Source: Methyloversatilis sp. XJ19-49
Lineage (GTDB): Bacteria; Pseudomonadota; Gammaproteobacteria; Burkholderiales; Rhodocyclaceae
NCBI RefSeq assembly: GCF_024580145.1
Contig: NZ_JANINI010000010.1
Location: 65,275 to 129,274 of the forward strand
Length of the DNA: 64,000 bases
Direction: 5' to 3'
Under the pieces are notes generated by a model. It saw only the letters and a program-made list of their open reading frames with translations. It searched no databases and was not told the DNA's origin. This document shows positions 16,251 through 27,512 of this stretch, one piece after another; within the stretch, counting starts at the first letter, position 1, and every line of letters starts with the position of its first letter. Both the position numbers and the translations under genes were made by a program.

Positions 16251-18038
16251 GTGAGCACACCCATACGCAAGTTTGACGCAGTGATCGTCGGCGCTGGTGG
16301 CGCCGGCCTGCGCGCCGCGATCCAGTTGTCGGAAGCCGGTCTGCGCACGGCCGTCCTGTCAAAGGTGTTTCCGACCCGTTCCCACACCGTGGCGGCGCAG
16401 GGCGGCGTGGCCGCCTCGCTCGGCAATTCCGAGGAAGACCACTGGCACTGGCACATGTACGACACAATCAAGGGATCCGACTGGCTCGGCGACCAGGATG
16501 CGATCGAATTCATGTGCCGCAAGGCCAACGAAGTCGTCATCGAGCTGGAACACTACGGCATGCCCTTCGACCGGACGGACAGCGGCAAGATCTATCAGCG
16601 CCCGTTCGGCGGTCACATGTCGAACTTCGGCGAAAAGCCGGTGCGCCGCTCCTGTGCGGCCGCCGACCGCACCGGCCACGCGATGCTGCATGCGATGTAT
16701 CAGCGCAACGTCAAGGCCAACACCCAGTTCTTCATCGAATGGATGGCGCTCGACCTGATCCGCGATGAAGCGGGTGACGTCGTCGGCGTGACCGCAATGG
16801 AAATGGAATCCGGCGAGGTCTACATATTTCACGCCAAGGCGGTGCTGTTCGCCACGGGCGGCGCCGGTCGCATCTATTACAGCTCGACCAATGCCTTCAT
16901 CAACACCGGTGACGGCGTGGGCATGGCGGCACGCGCCGGCATTCCGCTGGAGGACATGGAGTTCTGGCAATTCCACCCGACCGGCGTTGCCGGCGCGGGC
17001 GTGCTGATCACCGAAGGCGTGCGCGGCGAAGGCGGCATTCTGCGCAACGCCGATGGCGAGCGCTTCATGGAGCGCTATGCGCCGAACGCCAAGGATCTGG
17101 CCTCGCGTGACGTGGTATCGCGCGCCATGGTGACCGAAATCAACGAAGGTCGTGGCTGTGGTCCGAACAAGGATCACGTGATGCTGGATATCACTCACCT
17201 CGATCCGGCCACGATCATGAAGCGCCTGCCGGGCATCCGCGAAATCGGCATCCAGTTTGCCGGCGTCGACGCGATCAAGGAGCCGCTGCCGGTGGTGCCG
17301 ACCTGTCACTACCAGATGGGCGGCATCCCGACCAATTACCACGGCGAAGTCGTCGTTCCGAAGAACGGCAACCCGAGCGAGCCGGTACCCGGTTTCTACG
17401 CGGCCGGCGAGTGCGCCTGCGCGTCGGTGCATGGCGCCAACCGACTGGGCACGAATTCGCTGCTCGATCTGCTGGTGTTCGGAAAGTCGTCCGGCGAGTC
17501 GATGGTCGAGTACATCAAGGCGCAGCCGGTGGCACACAAGCCGCTGCCGGCCAACGCGGCCGACTACTCGCTGTCGCGCCTTAACCGGCTCGAAACGCAG
17601 ACCGGCGGCACCGCCGTCGGCGCGACCCGGCTGGCGATGCAGCGCACGATGCAGGCCCACTGTGGCGTGTTCCGCTTCAAGCACATGCTGGAGGAAGGTG
17701 TCAGCAAGATCACCGAGATCGAACAGCAGGTGGCCAACACCGAAATCAAGGACAAGTCCAAGGTATTCAATACCGCGCGTCTCGAAGCGCTCGAACTGGA
17801 CAACCTGATCGAGGTCGCCAAGGCGACCATGGTGTCGGCCAATGCGCGTACCGAATCGCGCGGTGCCCACGTGCGTGACGATGCGATCGACAGCCCGGAG
17901 TTTCCGGACGGCCGCGACGACGCCAACTGGCTCAAGCACACGCTGTGGTACCGCGAGGGCAACAAGCTCGACTACAAGCCGGTGAACATGACGCCGCTGA
18001 CCGTTGACACCATCGCGCTGAAGAAGCGCGCTTACTGA
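16251..18038 (+). CDS. sdhA: Succinate dehydrogenase flavoprotein subunit
   Basis: The 595-residue catalytic subunit of complex II oxidises succinate to fumarate. It has the FAD dinucleotide motif [15 protein letters not shown], the covalent-flavin histidine His45 in [11 protein letters not shown], and the substrate-site segments [16 protein letters not shown] and [18 protein letters not shown]. The C-terminal [10 protein letters not shown] also matches. It starts with GTG directly after the sdhD TAA. Length and motifs are standard. The flavin is expected to be inserted with help from SdhE, encoded two genes downstream. Confidence 0.98.
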   Translation: MSTPIRKFDAVIVGAGGAGLRAAIQLSEAGLRTAVLSKVFPTRSHTVAAQGGVAASLGNSEEDHWHWHMYDTIKGSDWLGDQDAIEFMCRKANEVVIELEHYGMPFDRTDSGKIYQRPFGGHMSNFGEKPVRRSCAAADRTGHAMLHAMYQRNVKANTQFFIEWMALDLIRDEAGDVVGVTAMEMESGEVYIFHAKAVLFATGGAGRIYYSSTNAFINTGDGVGMAARAGIPLEDMEFWQFHPTGVAGAGVLITEGVRGEGGILRNADGERFMERYAPNAKDLASRDVVSRAMVTEINEGRGCGPNKDHVMLDITHLDPATIMKRLPGIREIGIQFAGVDAIKEPLPVVPTCHYQMGGIPTNYHGEVVVPKNGNPSEPVPGFYAAGECACASVHGANRLGTNSLLDLLVFGKSSGESMVEYIKAQPVAHKPLPANAADYSLSRLNRLETQTGGTAVGATRLAMQRTMQAHCGVFRFKHMLEEGVSKITEIEQQVANTEIKDKSKVFNTARLEALELDNLIEVAKATMVSANARTESRGAHVRDDAIDSPEFPDGRDDANWLKHTLWYREGNKLDYKPVNMTPLTVDTIALKKRAY

Positions 18039-18048
18039 GGATCACAGG

Positions 18049-18759
18049 ATGACCGCCCGTACTGTCGAATTCAGTATCTACCGCTACGACCCGGACCGCG
18101 ACGAGAAGCCCTACATGCAGTCGATCTCGCTCGAGCTCGACGGCACCGAACGCAAGCTGCTCGATGCGCTGACCAAACTCAAGGATGTGGATGACACGCT
18201 GTCGTTCCGCCGCTCGTGCCGCGAAGGCGTGTGCGGCTCGGATGCGATGAACATCAACGGCAAGAACGGTCTGGCCTGTCTGACCGACATGGATTCGATC
18301 GCCACGCCCATCGTGCTGCGCCCGTTGCCGGGCCTGCCGGTGGTGCGCGACCTGATCGTCGACATGACCCAGTTCTTCAAGCAGTACCACTCGATCAAGC
18401 CCTACCTGATCAACCCGGAGCATCCGCCGGAGCGCGAGCGCCTGCAGTCGCCGGAAGATCGCGAGGAACTGAACGGCCTGTACGAGTGCATCCTGTGCGC
18501 ATGCTGCTCGACATCCTGCCCGTCCTTCTGGTGGAATCCGGACAAGTTCGTCGGCCCGGCCGGTCTGCTTGCCGCCTACCGCTTCATCGCCGACACGCGC
18601 GACCAGGCGACCAGCGAACGTCTCGACAACCTTGAAGATCCGTATCGACTGTTCCGCTGCCATACCATCATGAATTGCGTCGATGTATGCCCGAAGGGAT
18701 TGAACCCGACGCGCGCCATCGGCAAGATCAAGGACATGATGGTCCGCCGGGCCGTCTGA
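18049..18759 (+). CDS. sdhB: Succinate dehydrogenase iron-sulfur subunit
   Basis: This 236-residue protein carries the three Fe-S clusters that link the SdhA flavin to quinone. The [2Fe-2S] site is [21 protein letters not shown] near residues 60-80. The [4Fe-4S] and [3Fe-4S] ligands lie in [13 protein letters not shown] and [14 protein letters not shown]. It begins ten bases after sdhA. Its clusters would be supplied by the isc machinery encoded at 52-59 kb in this window. Confidence 0.98.
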   Translation: MTARTVEFSIYRYDPDRDEKPYMQSISLELDGTERKLLDALTKLKDVDDTLSFRRSCREGVCGSDAMNINGKNGLACLTDMDSIATPIVLRPLPGLPVVRDLIVDMTQFFKQYHSIKPYLINPEHPPERERLQSPEDREELNGLYECILCACCSTSCPSFWWNPDKFVGPAGLLAAYRFIADTRDQATSERLDNLEDPYRLFRCHTIMNCVDVCPKGLNPTRAIGKIKDMMVRRAV

Positions 18760-18761
18760 GC

Positions 18762-19016
18762 ATGGACAGCGCGAACGATCAGCAGGTCAGCCCCGGTCGG
18801 CTGCTCTGGCATTGCCGACGCGGTTTGCTCGAGCTCGACCTGATCCTGCAGCGCTTCATCGAGCATCATCTTGAAAGCTTGACTACAGACCAGAGGGCAG
18901 AGTTGTTCGAACTGCTCCATTACGACGACATCACCTTGTTGGCGATTGTCAGCGGACGCGAGCAGTGCGAGGAGACGCGTCTGAAGGGGATGGTTGACCT
19001 GTTGCGTGCAGCGTGA
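18762..19016 (+). CDS. sdhE: FAD assembly factor SdhE
   Basis: This 84-residue helical protein promotes covalent attachment of FAD to SdhA. The defining RGxxE motif is present as CRRGLLELD near residue 20, followed by DLILQRFIEHHLESLTTDQ and ELFELLHYDD typical of the family. It begins two bases after the sdhB stop. The frame extends upstream, but the ATG at 18762 gives the standard length. Confidence 0.92.
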   Translation: MDSANDQQVSPGRLLWHCRRGLLELDLILQRFIEHHLESLTTDQRAELFELLHYDDITLLAIVSGREQCEETRLKGMVDLLRAA

Positions 19017-19067
19017 GAGCGCAACGGAGTCGATCCGGGCCATTTTGAGGAAGTGAAGAGGTTAGAC

Positions 19068-20348
19068 ATGACAAATCAACGCACTGCTACGCTGACCATC
19101 GAAGGTCAGACCACCGAGTTCCCGATCATGAGCGGCGTCGCTGGCGCTGATGTGGTGGATATCCGTTCGATGTATGCCAAGACCGGTATGTTCACGTATG
19201 ACACCGGTTACCTCTCCACCGCAAGCTGCAAGTCGACCATCACCTACATCGACGGCGACAAGGGCGAACTGTGGTATCGCGGTTACCCGATCGAACAGCT
19301 GGCCGAGCACTGCGACTTCCTCGACGTGTGTTTCCTGCTGAAGAACAGCGAACTGCCCAACGTCGAAGAAAAGGCCGAGTACGTCAGCCAGATCAAGCGT
19401 CATACGCTGCTGCACGAACAGCTGGCCCGCTTCTATGCCGGCTTCCGCCGTGACGCGCACCCGATGGCCATCATGGCCGGTGTGGTCGGCGCACTGTCCG
19501 CCTTCTACCATGACGGCATGGACATTTCCGACCAGGCGCATCGCGACATTTCGATCAACCGCCTGATCGCCAAGATGCCGACGATCGCCGCGATGGCGTA
19601 CAAGTATTCGGTCGGCCAGCCCTTCATGTACCCGCGCAACGACCTGTGCTATGCCGGCAATTTCATGTACATGATGTTCGGCACGCCGTGCGAGGAGTAC
19701 AAGCCGAATCCGGTGCTGGTCAAGGCTCTGGACCGCATCTTCACGCTGCACGCAGACCACGAGCAGAACGCCTCGACCTCGACCGTGCGTCTTGCCGGTT
19801 CGTCGGGCGCCAACCCGTATGCAGTGATCGCCGCCGGCATCGCCTGCCTGTGGGGTCCGGCGCATGGCGGTGCGAACGAAGCCTGCCTGCAGATGCTGGA
19901 AGAAATCGGCGACGTGTCGCGCGTGCCCGAGTACATCGCTCGCGCGAAGGACAAGAACGACAGCTTCAAGCTGATGGGCTTCGGACACCGCGTGTACAAG
20001 AACTTCGATCCGCGCGCCAAGCTGATGCGCCAGACCTGCCACGAAGTGCTGAACGAACTGGGCCTGCAGAACGACCGCCTGTTCAAGCTGGCGATGGAAC
20101 TGGAACGCATCGCGCTGGAGGATGAGTACTTCATCGAGAAGAAGCTGTACCCGAATGTCGACTTCTACTCGGGCATCGTGCAGAAGGCGCTCGGCATTCC
20201 GACCTCGATGTTCACCTGCATTTTCGCGCTGGCGCGTACGGTCGGCTGGATCACGCAGTGGAACGAAATGATCACCGATCCGGAATACAAGATCGGTCGT
20301 CCGCGTCAGCTCTACGTCGGCCCGGCACGACGCGACATCAAGCCCTGA
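19068..20348 (+). CDS. gltA: Citrate synthase (type II, hexameric family)
   Basis: The 426-residue enzyme condenses acetyl-CoA and oxaloacetate to citrate. Catalytic histidines lie in [20 protein letters not shown] and [14 protein letters not shown], and the aspartate lies in the [22 protein letters not shown] region. The CoA-binding part [20 protein letters not shown] is present. The N-terminal beta-domain (about residues 1-45) is that of gram-negative type II enzymes, which are often inhibited by NADH. The ATG at 19068 is preceded by GAAGAGG. A hairpin follows the stop. Confidence 0.97.
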   Translation: MTNQRTATLTIEGQTTEFPIMSGVAGADVVDIRSMYAKTGMFTYDTGYLSTASCKSTITYIDGDKGELWYRGYPIEQLAEHCDFLDVCFLLKNSELPNVEEKAEYVSQIKRHTLLHEQLARFYAGFRRDAHPMAIMAGVVGALSAFYHDGMDISDQAHRDISINRLIAKMPTIAAMAYKYSVGQPFMYPRNDLCYAGNFMYMMFGTPCEEYKPNPVLVKALDRIFTLHADHEQNASTSTVRLAGSSGANPYAVIAAGIACLWGPAHGGANEACLQMLEEIGDVSRVPEYIARAKDKNDSFKLMGFGHRVYKNFDPRAKLMRQTCHEVLNELGLQNDRLFKLAMELERIALEDEYFIEKKLYPNVDFYSGIVQKALGIPTSMFTCIFALARTVGWITQWNEMITDPEYKIGRPRQLYVGPARRDIKP

Positions 20349-20368
20349 TCGGAGCAGTTTGCGCAACA

Positions 20369-20399
20369 CGCCCTGCGGTCATGCGGAGACCGCAGGGCG
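20369..20399 (+). terminator. GC-rich hairpin between gltA and sucA
   Basis: Two perfect 12-base arms (CGCCCTGCGGTC at 20369-20380 and its complement at 20388-20399) flank a seven-base loop, 20 bases past the gltA stop. There is no T-run after it, so it may be a weak terminator, an attenuator or an mRNA-stabilising element that sets sdh-gltA against suc expression. Confidence 0.6.
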
Positions 20400-20537
20400 A
20401 ATACGAACAACCGCATGCAGCAGGCCTTCTCGACGCCTACGAGACGCGAGGGTCCGGAGCACGACAGGTGCGCCGGGATCCGACCGCGTGGGCATCGCCA
20501 TAACAAGCCCGGGCAACCCCGGGCGGGGGAGCGAGTC

Positions 20538-23357
20538 ATGATGCAGATGTTGAGTCATTCCTACCTCTTCGGGGGCAATGCGCCCTTTGTCGAGGAACTG
20601 TACGAGTCCTATCTCGCCAATCCGGGTTCCGTACCGGATGCCTGGCGCAGCTACTTCGAATCCCTGCAACATCTGCCTGGCGCTGCTGCCGATGTGGCCC
20701 ATGCTCCGGTCGTCGCGTCGTTTGCCGAACTGGCCAAGCGCGGTCCGACCCGTTCGGCCGGCCCGGCGGCCGACGACAAGCGTCAGGTCGGCGTGCTGCA
20801 GATGATCAACGCCTACCGCTTCCTCGGCAATCGCTGGGCGCAGCTCGATCCGCTCAAGCGCGCCGAACGGCCCGACATTTCCGAACTGGAGCCGTCGCAC
20901 TACGGCTTCACCGAAGCCGATCTGGGCGACGTGTTCAGCACCGGTTCCTTCCGCTTCCCGCCGGATGACCGCGCCAGCCTGCGCGAAATCCTCGAAGCGG
21001 TGCGTCAGGTGTATTGCGGCAGCGTCGGCGCCGAATACATGTACATGACCGACATCGCCCACAAGCGCTGGATCCAGGCGCGGCTGGAGCCGATGCGCGG
21101 CAATTACGGCTACTCGGTCGAAGATCGCAAGCGCTTCCTGGAACGCGTGACGGCGGCCGAAACGATGGAGCGCTACCTGCATACCAAGTATGTCGGCCAG
21201 AAGCGCTTCTCGCTCGAAGGCGGCGAATCGACCATCGTCGCCATGGACGAACTGGTGCGTGTGGCAGCCGCGCAGGGCGCACAGGAAATCGTCATCGGCA
21301 TGGCGCACCGCGGCCGGCTGAACGTGCTGGTGAATACGCTGGGCAAGGCGCCGTCGATGCTGTTCTCGGAATTCGAGGGCAAGGCGGCGTCCGACCTGTC
21401 GGCCGGCGACGTCAAGTACCACATGGGTTTCTCGTCCGACGTGAATACCCCGTCCGGCCCGGTGCACCTGACGCTGGCGTTCAACCCTTCGCACCTGGAA
21501 ATCGTAAATCCGGTGGTGGTCGGTTCGGTGTATGCGCGCCAGCGCCGCCGTGGCGACAAGAGCGGCACCCAGGTAATTCCGGTCATCCTGCACGGCGACG
21601 CGGCCGTGGCCGGCCAGGGCGTCAATCAGGAAATGCTGAACTTCTCGCAGACGCGCGGCTACGGCGTGGGCGGCACGGTGCACATCATCGTGAACAACCA
21701 GATCGGTTTCACCACCTCCGATCCGCGTGACTACCGCTCGTCGCTGTACTGCACCGACATCTTCAAGATGGTCGAAGCGCCGATCTTCCACGTCAATGGC
21801 GACGATCCGGAGGCGGTGGCCTACGTGACGCGCATGGCGATGGAATTCCGCGCCGAATTCAAGAAGGATGTCGTGATCGACATCATCTGCTACCGCAAGC
21901 TCGGCCACAACGAGCAGGACGAGCCGATGGTGACCCAGCCGCTGATGTACAAGAAGATCGCGGCGCATCCGGGTGCGCGCAAGATCTACGCCGACCGGCT
22001 CATTTCGCAGGCGGTCATCGGCGAGCAGGAGCCCGAGCAGATGATTGCCGACTACCGGGCCGCGCTCGACGAAGGCCGGCTGGCGCAGGACCCGGTGCTG
22101 ACCAATCACCAGCGTCGCTTTGCGGTCGACTGGACGCCGTTCCTGAAGCAGCCCTATACCGACGAGTGCGACACGCGCGTACCGAAGGACGAACTGGCGC
22201 GCCTGGGCAAGCGTCTGACGACCGTACCGGACGGCTTTGCGTTGCATTCGCGGGTACAGAAGATCATCGACGATCGCGCTGCCATGGCGCAGGGCAGCCA
22301 GCCGGTCGACTGGGGCATGGGTGAGAACCTTGCCTATGCGACGCTGCTGGTCGAAGGCTACGGCGTACGCGTCTCCGGCGAAGACGTCGGCCGCGGCACC
22401 TTCTTCCACCGCCATGCCGTGCTGCACGACCAGAGGCGCGAGAAGTGGGACAGCGGCAACTACATGCCGCTGCAGCATCTGCAGGAAGATCAGGCGCCGT
22501 GCGTGGTGATCGATTCGGTGCTGTCGGAAGAAGCCGTACTGGCGTTCGACTATGGCTACGCCACGACCGAACCGAACGAACTGGTCGTGTGGGAAGCGCA
22601 GTTCGGCGATTTCGCCAACGGTGCGCAGGTCGTGTTCGACCAGTTCATCGCTTCGGGCGAAGCGAAGTGGGGTCGCCTGTGCGGGCTCGCGATGATGCTG
22701 CCGCACGGCTTCGAAGGTCAGGGCCCGGAGCATTCGTCGGCGCGCATCGAGCGCTACATGCAGCTGTCGGCCGAGAACAACTGGCAGGTGACGATCCCGA
22801 GCACGCCGGCGCAGATATTCCACCTGCTGCGTCGCCAGATGCTGCGCAAGGTACGCAAGCCGCTGGTCATCATCACGCCGAAATCGCTGCTGCGTCACAA
22901 GGACGCCGTATCGTCGCTCGATGAGCTGGCCAACGGCCGCTTCCAGCCGGTCATTCCGGAAGTCGATGCGCTGGACGACAAGAAGGTCGAACGCATCATC
23001 ATGTGCAGCGGCAAGATCTACTACGAACTTCTGGCGCACCGTCGTGCGAACGACATCAAGAACGTCGCCATCGTACGGCTTGAACAGCCCTATCCCTTCC
23101 CGTCTTCGGAGGTGACCGCGCAGGTTGCACGCTATCCGAAGGCGAAGGGCATCACCTGGGTCCAGGAAGAGCCGCGCAATCAGGGCATGTGGTACTGGCT
23201 CATTTCGCGTCAGCACCTGGGCAAGGCAGTGGGCGACATGAAGCTGGAACTGGTATCACGGCCTGCGGCGGCCTCGCCGGCGGTCGGCTATGCCGCCAAG
23301 CACCAGGCTCAGCAGAAGGCGGTCATCGAAGCAGCGTTCGCAGGAGTGGGGCGCTGA
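20538..23357 (+). CDS. sucA: 2-oxoglutarate dehydrogenase E1 component
   Basis: The 939-residue thiamine-diphosphate enzyme decarboxylates 2-oxoglutarate and loads succinyl onto the E2 lipoyl arm. N-terminal [22 protein letters not shown] is the E1o signature that binds the complex core. ThDP-related segments include [30 protein letters not shown] and [19 protein letters not shown]. The C-terminal pyrimidine-binding half has [19 protein letters not shown] and [20 protein letters not shown]. The ATG at 20538 follows GGGGGAG. It is 28 bases ahead of sucB. The 189-base gap from gltA holds a hairpin and could contain a promoter. Confidence 0.98.
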   Translation: MMQMLSHSYLFGGNAPFVEELYESYLANPGSVPDAWRSYFESLQHLPGAAADVAHAPVVASFAELAKRGPTRSAGPAADDKRQVGVLQMINAYRFLGNRWAQLDPLKRAERPDISELEPSHYGFTEADLGDVFSTGSFRFPPDDRASLREILEAVRQVYCGSVGAEYMYMTDIAHKRWIQARLEPMRGNYGYSVEDRKRFLERVTAAETMERYLHTKYVGQKRFSLEGGESTIVAMDELVRVAAAQGAQEIVIGMAHRGRLNVLVNTLGKAPSMLFSEFEGKAASDLSAGDVKYHMGFSSDVNTPSGPVHLTLAFNPSHLEIVNPVVVGSVYARQRRRGDKSGTQVIPVILHGDAAVAGQGVNQEMLNFSQTRGYGVGGTVHIIVNNQIGFTTSDPRDYRSSLYCTDIFKMVEAPIFHVNGDDPEAVAYVTRMAMEFRAEFKKDVVIDIICYRKLGHNEQDEPMVTQPLMYKKIAAHPGARKIYADRLISQAVIGEQEPEQMIADYRAALDEGRLAQDPVLTNHQRRFAVDWTPFLKQPYTDECDTRVPKDELARLGKRLTTVPDGFALHSRVQKIIDDRAAMAQGSQPVDWGMGENLAYATLLVEGYGVRVSGEDVGRGTFFHRHAVLHDQRREKWDSGNYMPLQHLQEDQAPCVVIDSVLSEEAVLAFDYGYATTEPNELVVWEAQFGDFANGAQVVFDQFIASGEAKWGRLCGLAMMLPHGFEGQGPEHSSARIERYMQLSAENNWQVTIPSTPAQIFHLLRRQMLRKVRKPLVIITPKSLLRHKDAVSSLDELANGRFQPVIPEVDALDDKKVERIIMCSGKIYYELLAHRRANDIKNVAIVRLEQPYPFPSSEVTAQVARYPKAKGITWVQEEPRNQGMWYWLISRQHLGKAVGDMKLELVSRPAAASPAVGYAAKHQAQQKAVIEAAFAGVGR

Positions 23358-23385
23358 GACGCCCCCGACAGGGAGACAGGATCAA

Positions 23386-24654
23386 ATGCTTATCGAAGTG
23401 AAGGTTCCGCAGCTGTCCGAATCGGTGGCCGAAGCCACACTGGTCAGCTGGCACAAACAGGTGGGTGACGCGGTCGCCCGTGATGAAAACCTGATAGACA
23501 TCGAAACCGACAAGGTGGTGCTGGAAACCCCCGCGCCGGACGCCGGCGTACTGGTCGCCATCATCAAGCAGAACGGCGCCCTGGTCACCAGCGGCGAGCT
23601 GATCGCGCAGATCGACACCGAAGGCAAGGCAGTCGCGGCCGCACCGGCTGCGGCGGCAGCGCCTGCTGCAGCACCCGCCGCCGCCGCGGTTGCAACCGCC
23701 AGCGCGTCCTCGTCGGCGCCCGCCAGCCCGGCCGCACGCAAAATCATGGACGAACGCGGTCTGGCGGGTGGTGACGTGCAGGGCACCGGTCGCGGTGGTC
23801 GCATCACCAAGCCTGACGCCGTCGGCGCAGCAGTGCCCGCCCCGGCTCCGGCTCAGGCCCCGGCCGCGCCGCGTGCTGCTGCCGCGCCTGCTTCGGCTGC
23901 CGCGGCACTGCCGCAGCCGCCGGTTCCGGTCCGGCTCGAAGAGCTGCTGGCCGACCGGCCGCAGCAGCGTGTGCCGATGTCGCGCCTGCGCGCCCGCGTC
24001 GCCGAGCGCCTGCTGCAGTCGCAGGCGCAGAACGCCATCCTGACCACGTTCAACGAAGTGAACATGCAGCCGGTCATGGATCTGCGCAAGAAGTACGCCG
24101 AGAAGTTCGAGAAGACGCATGGCGTCAAACTCGGCTTCATGTCGTTCTTCGTGAAGGCGGCGCTGCAGGCGCTGCGCAAGTTCCCGCTGCTGAACGCATC
24201 GATTGACGGCAACGACATCGTCTATCACGGCTTCTTCGACATCGGCATCGCCGTCGGCAGCCCGCGTGGTCTGGTCGTGCCCATCCTGCGCGATGCCGAC
24301 CAGATGAGCTTCGCCGACATCGAGATGAAGATCGCAGAATTCGGCCAGAAGGCGAAGGACGGCAAACTGTCGATGGAAGAGCTGACTGGCGGCACGTTCT
24401 CGATCTCGAACGGCGGCGTATTCGGCTCGATGCTGTCGACGCCCATCATCAACCCGCCGCAGTCGGCCATCCTGGGTGTGCATGCGACCAAGGACCGGCC
24501 GGTCGCCGAGAACGGCCAGGTGGTGATCCGCCCGATCAACTACCTCGCCATGTCCTACGACCACCGCATCATCGACGGTCGCGAGGCGGTGCTCGGTCTG
24601 GTGACGATGAAGGAAGCGCTGGAAGATCCGGCCCGCCTGTTGTTTGACGTGTAA
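23386..24654 (+). CDS. sucB: Dihydrolipoamide succinyltransferase (E2 of 2-oxoglutarate dehydrogenase)
   Basis: The 422-residue E2 core enzyme transfers succinyl to CoA. It has one lipoyl domain (about residues 1-78, lipoylated Lys in IETDKVVLE) and a long Ala/Pro-rich linker. A peripheral-subunit-binding domain follows (about 115-150, [12 protein letters not shown] and [12 protein letters not shown]), then a second flexible linker. The catalytic domain covers about 190-422, with the active-site [11 protein letters not shown] near the C-terminus. The start is 28 bases after sucA with GGGAGACAGG upstream. Confidence 0.97.
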   Translation: MLIEVKVPQLSESVAEATLVSWHKQVGDAVARDENLIDIETDKVVLETPAPDAGVLVAIIKQNGALVTSGELIAQIDTEGKAVAAAPAAAAAPAAAPAAAAVATASASSSAPASPAARKIMDERGLAGGDVQGTGRGGRITKPDAVGAAVPAPAPAQAPAAPRAAAAPASAAAALPQPPVPVRLEELLADRPQQRVPMSRLRARVAERLLQSQAQNAILTTFNEVNMQPVMDLRKKYAEKFEKTHGVKLGFMSFFVKAALQALRKFPLLNASIDGNDIVYHGFFDIGIAVGSPRGLVVPILRDADQMSFADIEMKIAEFGQKAKDGKLSMEELTGGTFSISNGGVFGSMLSTPIINPPQSAILGVHATKDRPVAENGQVVIRPINYLAMSYDHRIIDGREAVLGLVTMKEALEDPARLLFDV

Positions 24655-24658
24655 TTCC

Positions 24659-24724
24659 GGTTCAAGTGGCAAGGTCCAAGGTGCAAGGGGTTTGCCTTGT
24701 ACCTTGGACCTTGAGGCTTGAACC
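24659..24724. repeat. Long imperfect inverted repeat between sucB and lpd
   Basis: An outer eight-base pair of arms (GGTTCAAG at 24659 and CTTGAACC ending 24724) encloses inner 19-base arms (24670-24688 and 24695-24713). The inner arms match except for one position that still pairs as G-U in RNA, and the loop is six bases. The arms are built from repeated AAGGTCCAAGGT/ACCTTGGACC words. It lies within the operon, five bases after the sucB stop, so it could be an intergenic repeat element, an mRNA processing site or a stabiliser. Confidence 0.85.
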
Positions 24725-24744
24725 TTCAAGTGGAGCAAATCCAG

Positions 24745-26181
24745 ATGTCCAAGGAATTTGATGTCGTCGTGATCGGAGCCGGTCCCGGCGGATATGTCGC
24801 AGCGATTCGTGCCGCCCAGCTCGGCCTGAATGCCGCCTGCATCGAGTACAACAGTTACGCCGACCCAAAGGGCGAGGTGCGTCTCGGCGGCACCTGCCTG
24901 AACGTGGGCTGCATTCCGTCCAAGGCGCTGCTGCAGTCGTCGGAGCTGTTCGAGCAGGCCAATCACAGCTTCGTGATGCATGGCATTTCGGTTGATTCGC
25001 CGCGCATGGACGTCGGTGTGATGATGAAGCGCAAGAACAACATCGTCGATCAGCTGACCAGCGGCATCCGCGGCCTGTTCAAGAAGAACAAGGTGACGCT
25101 GCTGAGCGGTCTGGGCAGTTTCGCCGGCCGCGAGGAAGAAAAATGGAAGATCGCCGTGACGCGCAACGGTGAGACCGAACACGTGATGGCGAAGCACGTC
25201 ATCGTGGCGACCGGCTCGCGTGCCCGCCATCTGCCGGACATTCCGGTCGACAACGAGGTGATCTGCGACAACGAGGGCGCGCTGGCGTTTGACGGTGCGC
25301 CGAAGCGTCTGGGCGTCATCGGCGCCGGCGTCATCGGGCTGGAACTGGGCAGTGTATGGAAGCGGCTCGGCGCCGAGGTGACCATCCTCGAAGCCGCACC
25401 GGACTTTCTTTCTGCAGCCGATGCGGCCATCACCAAGGAAGCCTGGAAAACCTTCACCGCGAAGCAGAAGCTCGGCATCAAGCTCGGCGTGAAGATCGGC
25501 AAGGTCGAACGCACGGCCGATGGCGTGCGCGTCGAGTACGAACTGAAGGACGAGCAGAAGGTGCTCGAGTGCGACCGCCTGATCGTGTCGGTCGGCCGCA
25601 TCCCGAATACCGATGGCCTGAATGCCGATGCGGTCGGCCTGAAGGTGAGCGACCGCGGTTTCATCGAGGTCGATGAACAGTGCCGTACCAACCTTGCCAA
25701 CGTGTGGGCGGTCGGTGACGTCGTGCCGGGCCCGATGCTGGCGCACAAGGGCATGGAAGAAGGCGTCATGGTGGCCGAATGCATCGCCGGCCAGAAGGGG
25801 CACGTCAATCACGACACCGTGCCCTGGGTCATCTACACCCACCCTGAAATCGCCTGGGTCGGCAAGACCGAGGCGCAGCTCAAGGCGGCCGGCATCGAAT
25901 TCAAGGCGGGCCAGATTCCGTTCGCCGCGAATGGACGCGCGTTGGGGCAGGGTGACACCACCGGTTTCGTGCGCATGTACGCCTGCGCGGAAACCGATCG
26001 CATCCTCGGCGTGCACGTGATCGGCAACAATGCCTCGGAGCTGATCGCCGAGGCGGTCGTTGCGATGGAATTCGGTGCCTGCTCGGAAGACATCGCACGC
26101 ATCTGTCATGCCCACCCCACGCTGTCGGAGGTCATGCACGAAGCTGCACTGGCCTGCGACAAGCGACCTTTGCACTTCTGA
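24745..26181 (+). CDS. lpdA: Dihydrolipoamide dehydrogenase (E3)
   Basis: The 478-residue flavoprotein reoxidises the dihydrolipoyl group of E2 with NAD+. It has the FAD motif [20 protein letters not shown], the redox-active disulfide in [13 protein letters not shown], the NAD motif [21 protein letters not shown], and the C-terminal dimer-interface catalytic pair in CHAHPTLSE. The ATG at 24745 is preceded by GGAG; an in-frame ATG at 24718 lies inside the inverted repeat and is less likely. It closes the sucAB-lpd set and is followed nine bases later by zapE. Confidence 0.97.
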   Translation: MSKEFDVVVIGAGPGGYVAAIRAAQLGLNAACIEYNSYADPKGEVRLGGTCLNVGCIPSKALLQSSELFEQANHSFVMHGISVDSPRMDVGVMMKRKNNIVDQLTSGIRGLFKKNKVTLLSGLGSFAGREEEKWKIAVTRNGETEHVMAKHVIVATGSRARHLPDIPVDNEVICDNEGALAFDGAPKRLGVIGAGVIGLELGSVWKRLGAEVTILEAAPDFLSAADAAITKEAWKTFTAKQKLGIKLGVKIGKVERTADGVRVEYELKDEQKVLECDRLIVSVGRIPNTDGLNADAVGLKVSDRGFIEVDEQCRTNLANVWAVGDVVPGPMLAHKGMEEGVMVAECIAGQKGHVNHDTVPWVIYTHPEIAWVGKTEAQLKAAGIEFKAGQIPFAANGRALGQGDTTGFVRMYACAETDRILGVHVIGNNASELIAEAVVAMEFGACSEDIARICHAHPTLSEVMHEAALACDKRPLHF

Positions 26182-26190
26182 CACCGGGCG

Positions 26191-27327
26191 ATGCCGCACG
26201 AAATCCTTCAGGTGCCCGAACGGGGCATGATGGACGCCTTCGAGGCGGCACTCAGAACGCACGGCTACCAGGCTGACGCGTCGCAGCGCGCCGCCGCCGA
26301 CAGGCTGCAGCAGCTCTATACCGAACTGCTCGGCTTCAAGGCGGCGCGCCGTACCCAGCTGCGCAAGCTGCTGTCGCGCGCACAACCGCCGCGTGGCGTC
26401 TATTTCTGGGGCGGCGTCGGACGCGGCAAGAGCTTCCTGATGGATTGCTTCTTTGACGCCGTTCCCTATCGGCGCAAGCGTCGTGTGCATTTCCACGCCT
26501 TCATGCAGCAGGTGCACGCGGCGCTCAAACAGCACAAGTCGGAGGCCGATCCGCTGGCCCGGGTGGCCGAAGAGCTTGCGCAGTCCGCCCGCTTGCTGTG
26601 TTTCGACGAATTCCACGTGTCCGACATCGCCGACGCGATGATTCTCGGCCGGCTGGTCGAGGCGCTGTTCGAGCGTGGCGTGGTGCTGGTCGCCACGTCC
26701 AACTATCCGCCCGACGGCCTTTACCCGAACGGGCTGCAGCGGCAGAACTTCCTGCCCACCATCGAACTGCTGAAGAAAAAGCTCGAAGTGTTCGAACTCG
26801 ATGCCGGCATCGATTACCGGCTGCGTTCGCTCGAACGCATGGACATCTACATGGTGCCCAACGGTACCGACGCCGACCGCCGGCTGGAAGAGGACTTCCG
26901 CGAGCTGTGCGGCGAGCCATCGTCCGACGGCACGCTTGACATCCTCGGTCGCACGCTGAAAACGCATGCCTGTTCGCTGGGCGCGGTCTGGTTCGACTTC
27001 GAGGAAATCTGCGGCGGCCCGCGCTCGCAGAATGACTACCTCGAACTGGCTCGGCGCTTCCACTCTTTCGTACTGTCCGACGTGCCGAAGATGAGTCGCG
27101 AAAAGTCGAACGAGGCGCGTCGCTTCACCTGGCTTGTCGATGTACTGTATGACTTCCGGGTCAAGCTCATCCTGTCGGCCGAAGTCGAGGCGCACCTGCT
27201 TTATGTCGAAGGCCCGAATGCCAACGAATTCACCCGCACGGTCAGTCGCCTGATCGAAATGCGCACGCGCGAATACCTCGCGTCGCCGCACCGGGTGGAT
27301 TTTGCCGGCGGCACTGCCGGCTCATAA
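26191..27327 (+). CDS. zapE: Cell division ATPase ZapE (AFG1-like)
   Basis: This 378-residue P-loop ATPase of the AFG1/ZapE family associates with the division ring at the membrane under stress. The Walker A motif is FWGGVGRGKSFLMD near residues 70-85. The Walker B region is RLLCFDEFHVSDIADAMILGRL, and the sensor-type ATSNYPPDGLYPNGLQR follows. The C-terminal segment SREKSNEARRFTWLVDVLYDFRVKL is characteristic. It begins nine bases after lpd, so it probably shares that transcript. An internal ATG pair at 26227 would shorten the protein by 12 residues. Confidence 0.93.
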   Translation: MPHEILQVPERGMMDAFEAALRTHGYQADASQRAAADRLQQLYTELLGFKAARRTQLRKLLSRAQPPRGVYFWGGVGRGKSFLMDCFFDAVPYRRKRRVHFHAFMQQVHAALKQHKSEADPLARVAEELAQSARLLCFDEFHVSDIADAMILGRLVEALFERGVVLVATSNYPPDGLYPNGLQRQNFLPTIELLKKKLEVFELDAGIDYRLRSLERMDIYMVPNGTDADRRLEEDFRELCGEPSSDGTLDILGRTLKTHACSLGAVWFDFEEICGGPRSQNDYLELARRFHSFVLSDVPKMSREKSNEARRFTWLVDVLYDFRVKLILSAEVEAHLLYVEGPNANEFTRTVSRLIEMRTREYLASPHRVDFAGGTAGS

Positions 27328-27365
27328 CCCTTATTGCAACGCCTGTGGCGGCGGGCTCCTTGTGG

Positions 27366-27470
27366 GATCTGCGGCCTGTGGGAGCGGCGGCCTCGCCGCG
27401 ATACGCTCTCTGCACAACGATGGTCACGGCACCATCGCGGCGAGGCCGCCGCTCCCACAGGCCGCAGATC
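27366..27470. repeat. REPIN-like inverted pair of REP elements
   Basis: Two perfect 37-base arms (27366-27402 and 27434-27470) flank 31 bases. Each arm has a GTGGGAG head followed by a small hairpin of its own (GCGGCG-GCCT-CGCCGC), the build of repetitive extragenic palindromes mobilised by RAYT transposases. It lies between the convergent ends of zapE and the BT1-type transporter and may also act as a bidirectional terminator. The same core occurs at 46109-46192. Confidence 0.9.
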
Positions 27471-27512
27471 AACGCGGCGCGCGGGTGATGGGTCGTGGCG
27501 CTGCCGGAGGCG

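Noticed and set aside
16359-17939. A 526-codon minus-strand open frame opposite sdhA
   Set aside because: Antisense shadow of sdhA with no recognisable motif or ribosome site.
20379-23216. A 945-codon open frame on the minus strand opposite sucA
   Set aside because: It mirrors sucA in a GC-rich genome, has Arg/His/Asp-heavy text with no domain, and sucA is unmistakable on the other strand.
23323-27291. A 1,322-codon minus-strand open frame opposite sucB, lpd and zapE
   Set aside because: It spans three well-supported plus-strand genes and an inverted repeat, and its composition is that of an antisense shadow.
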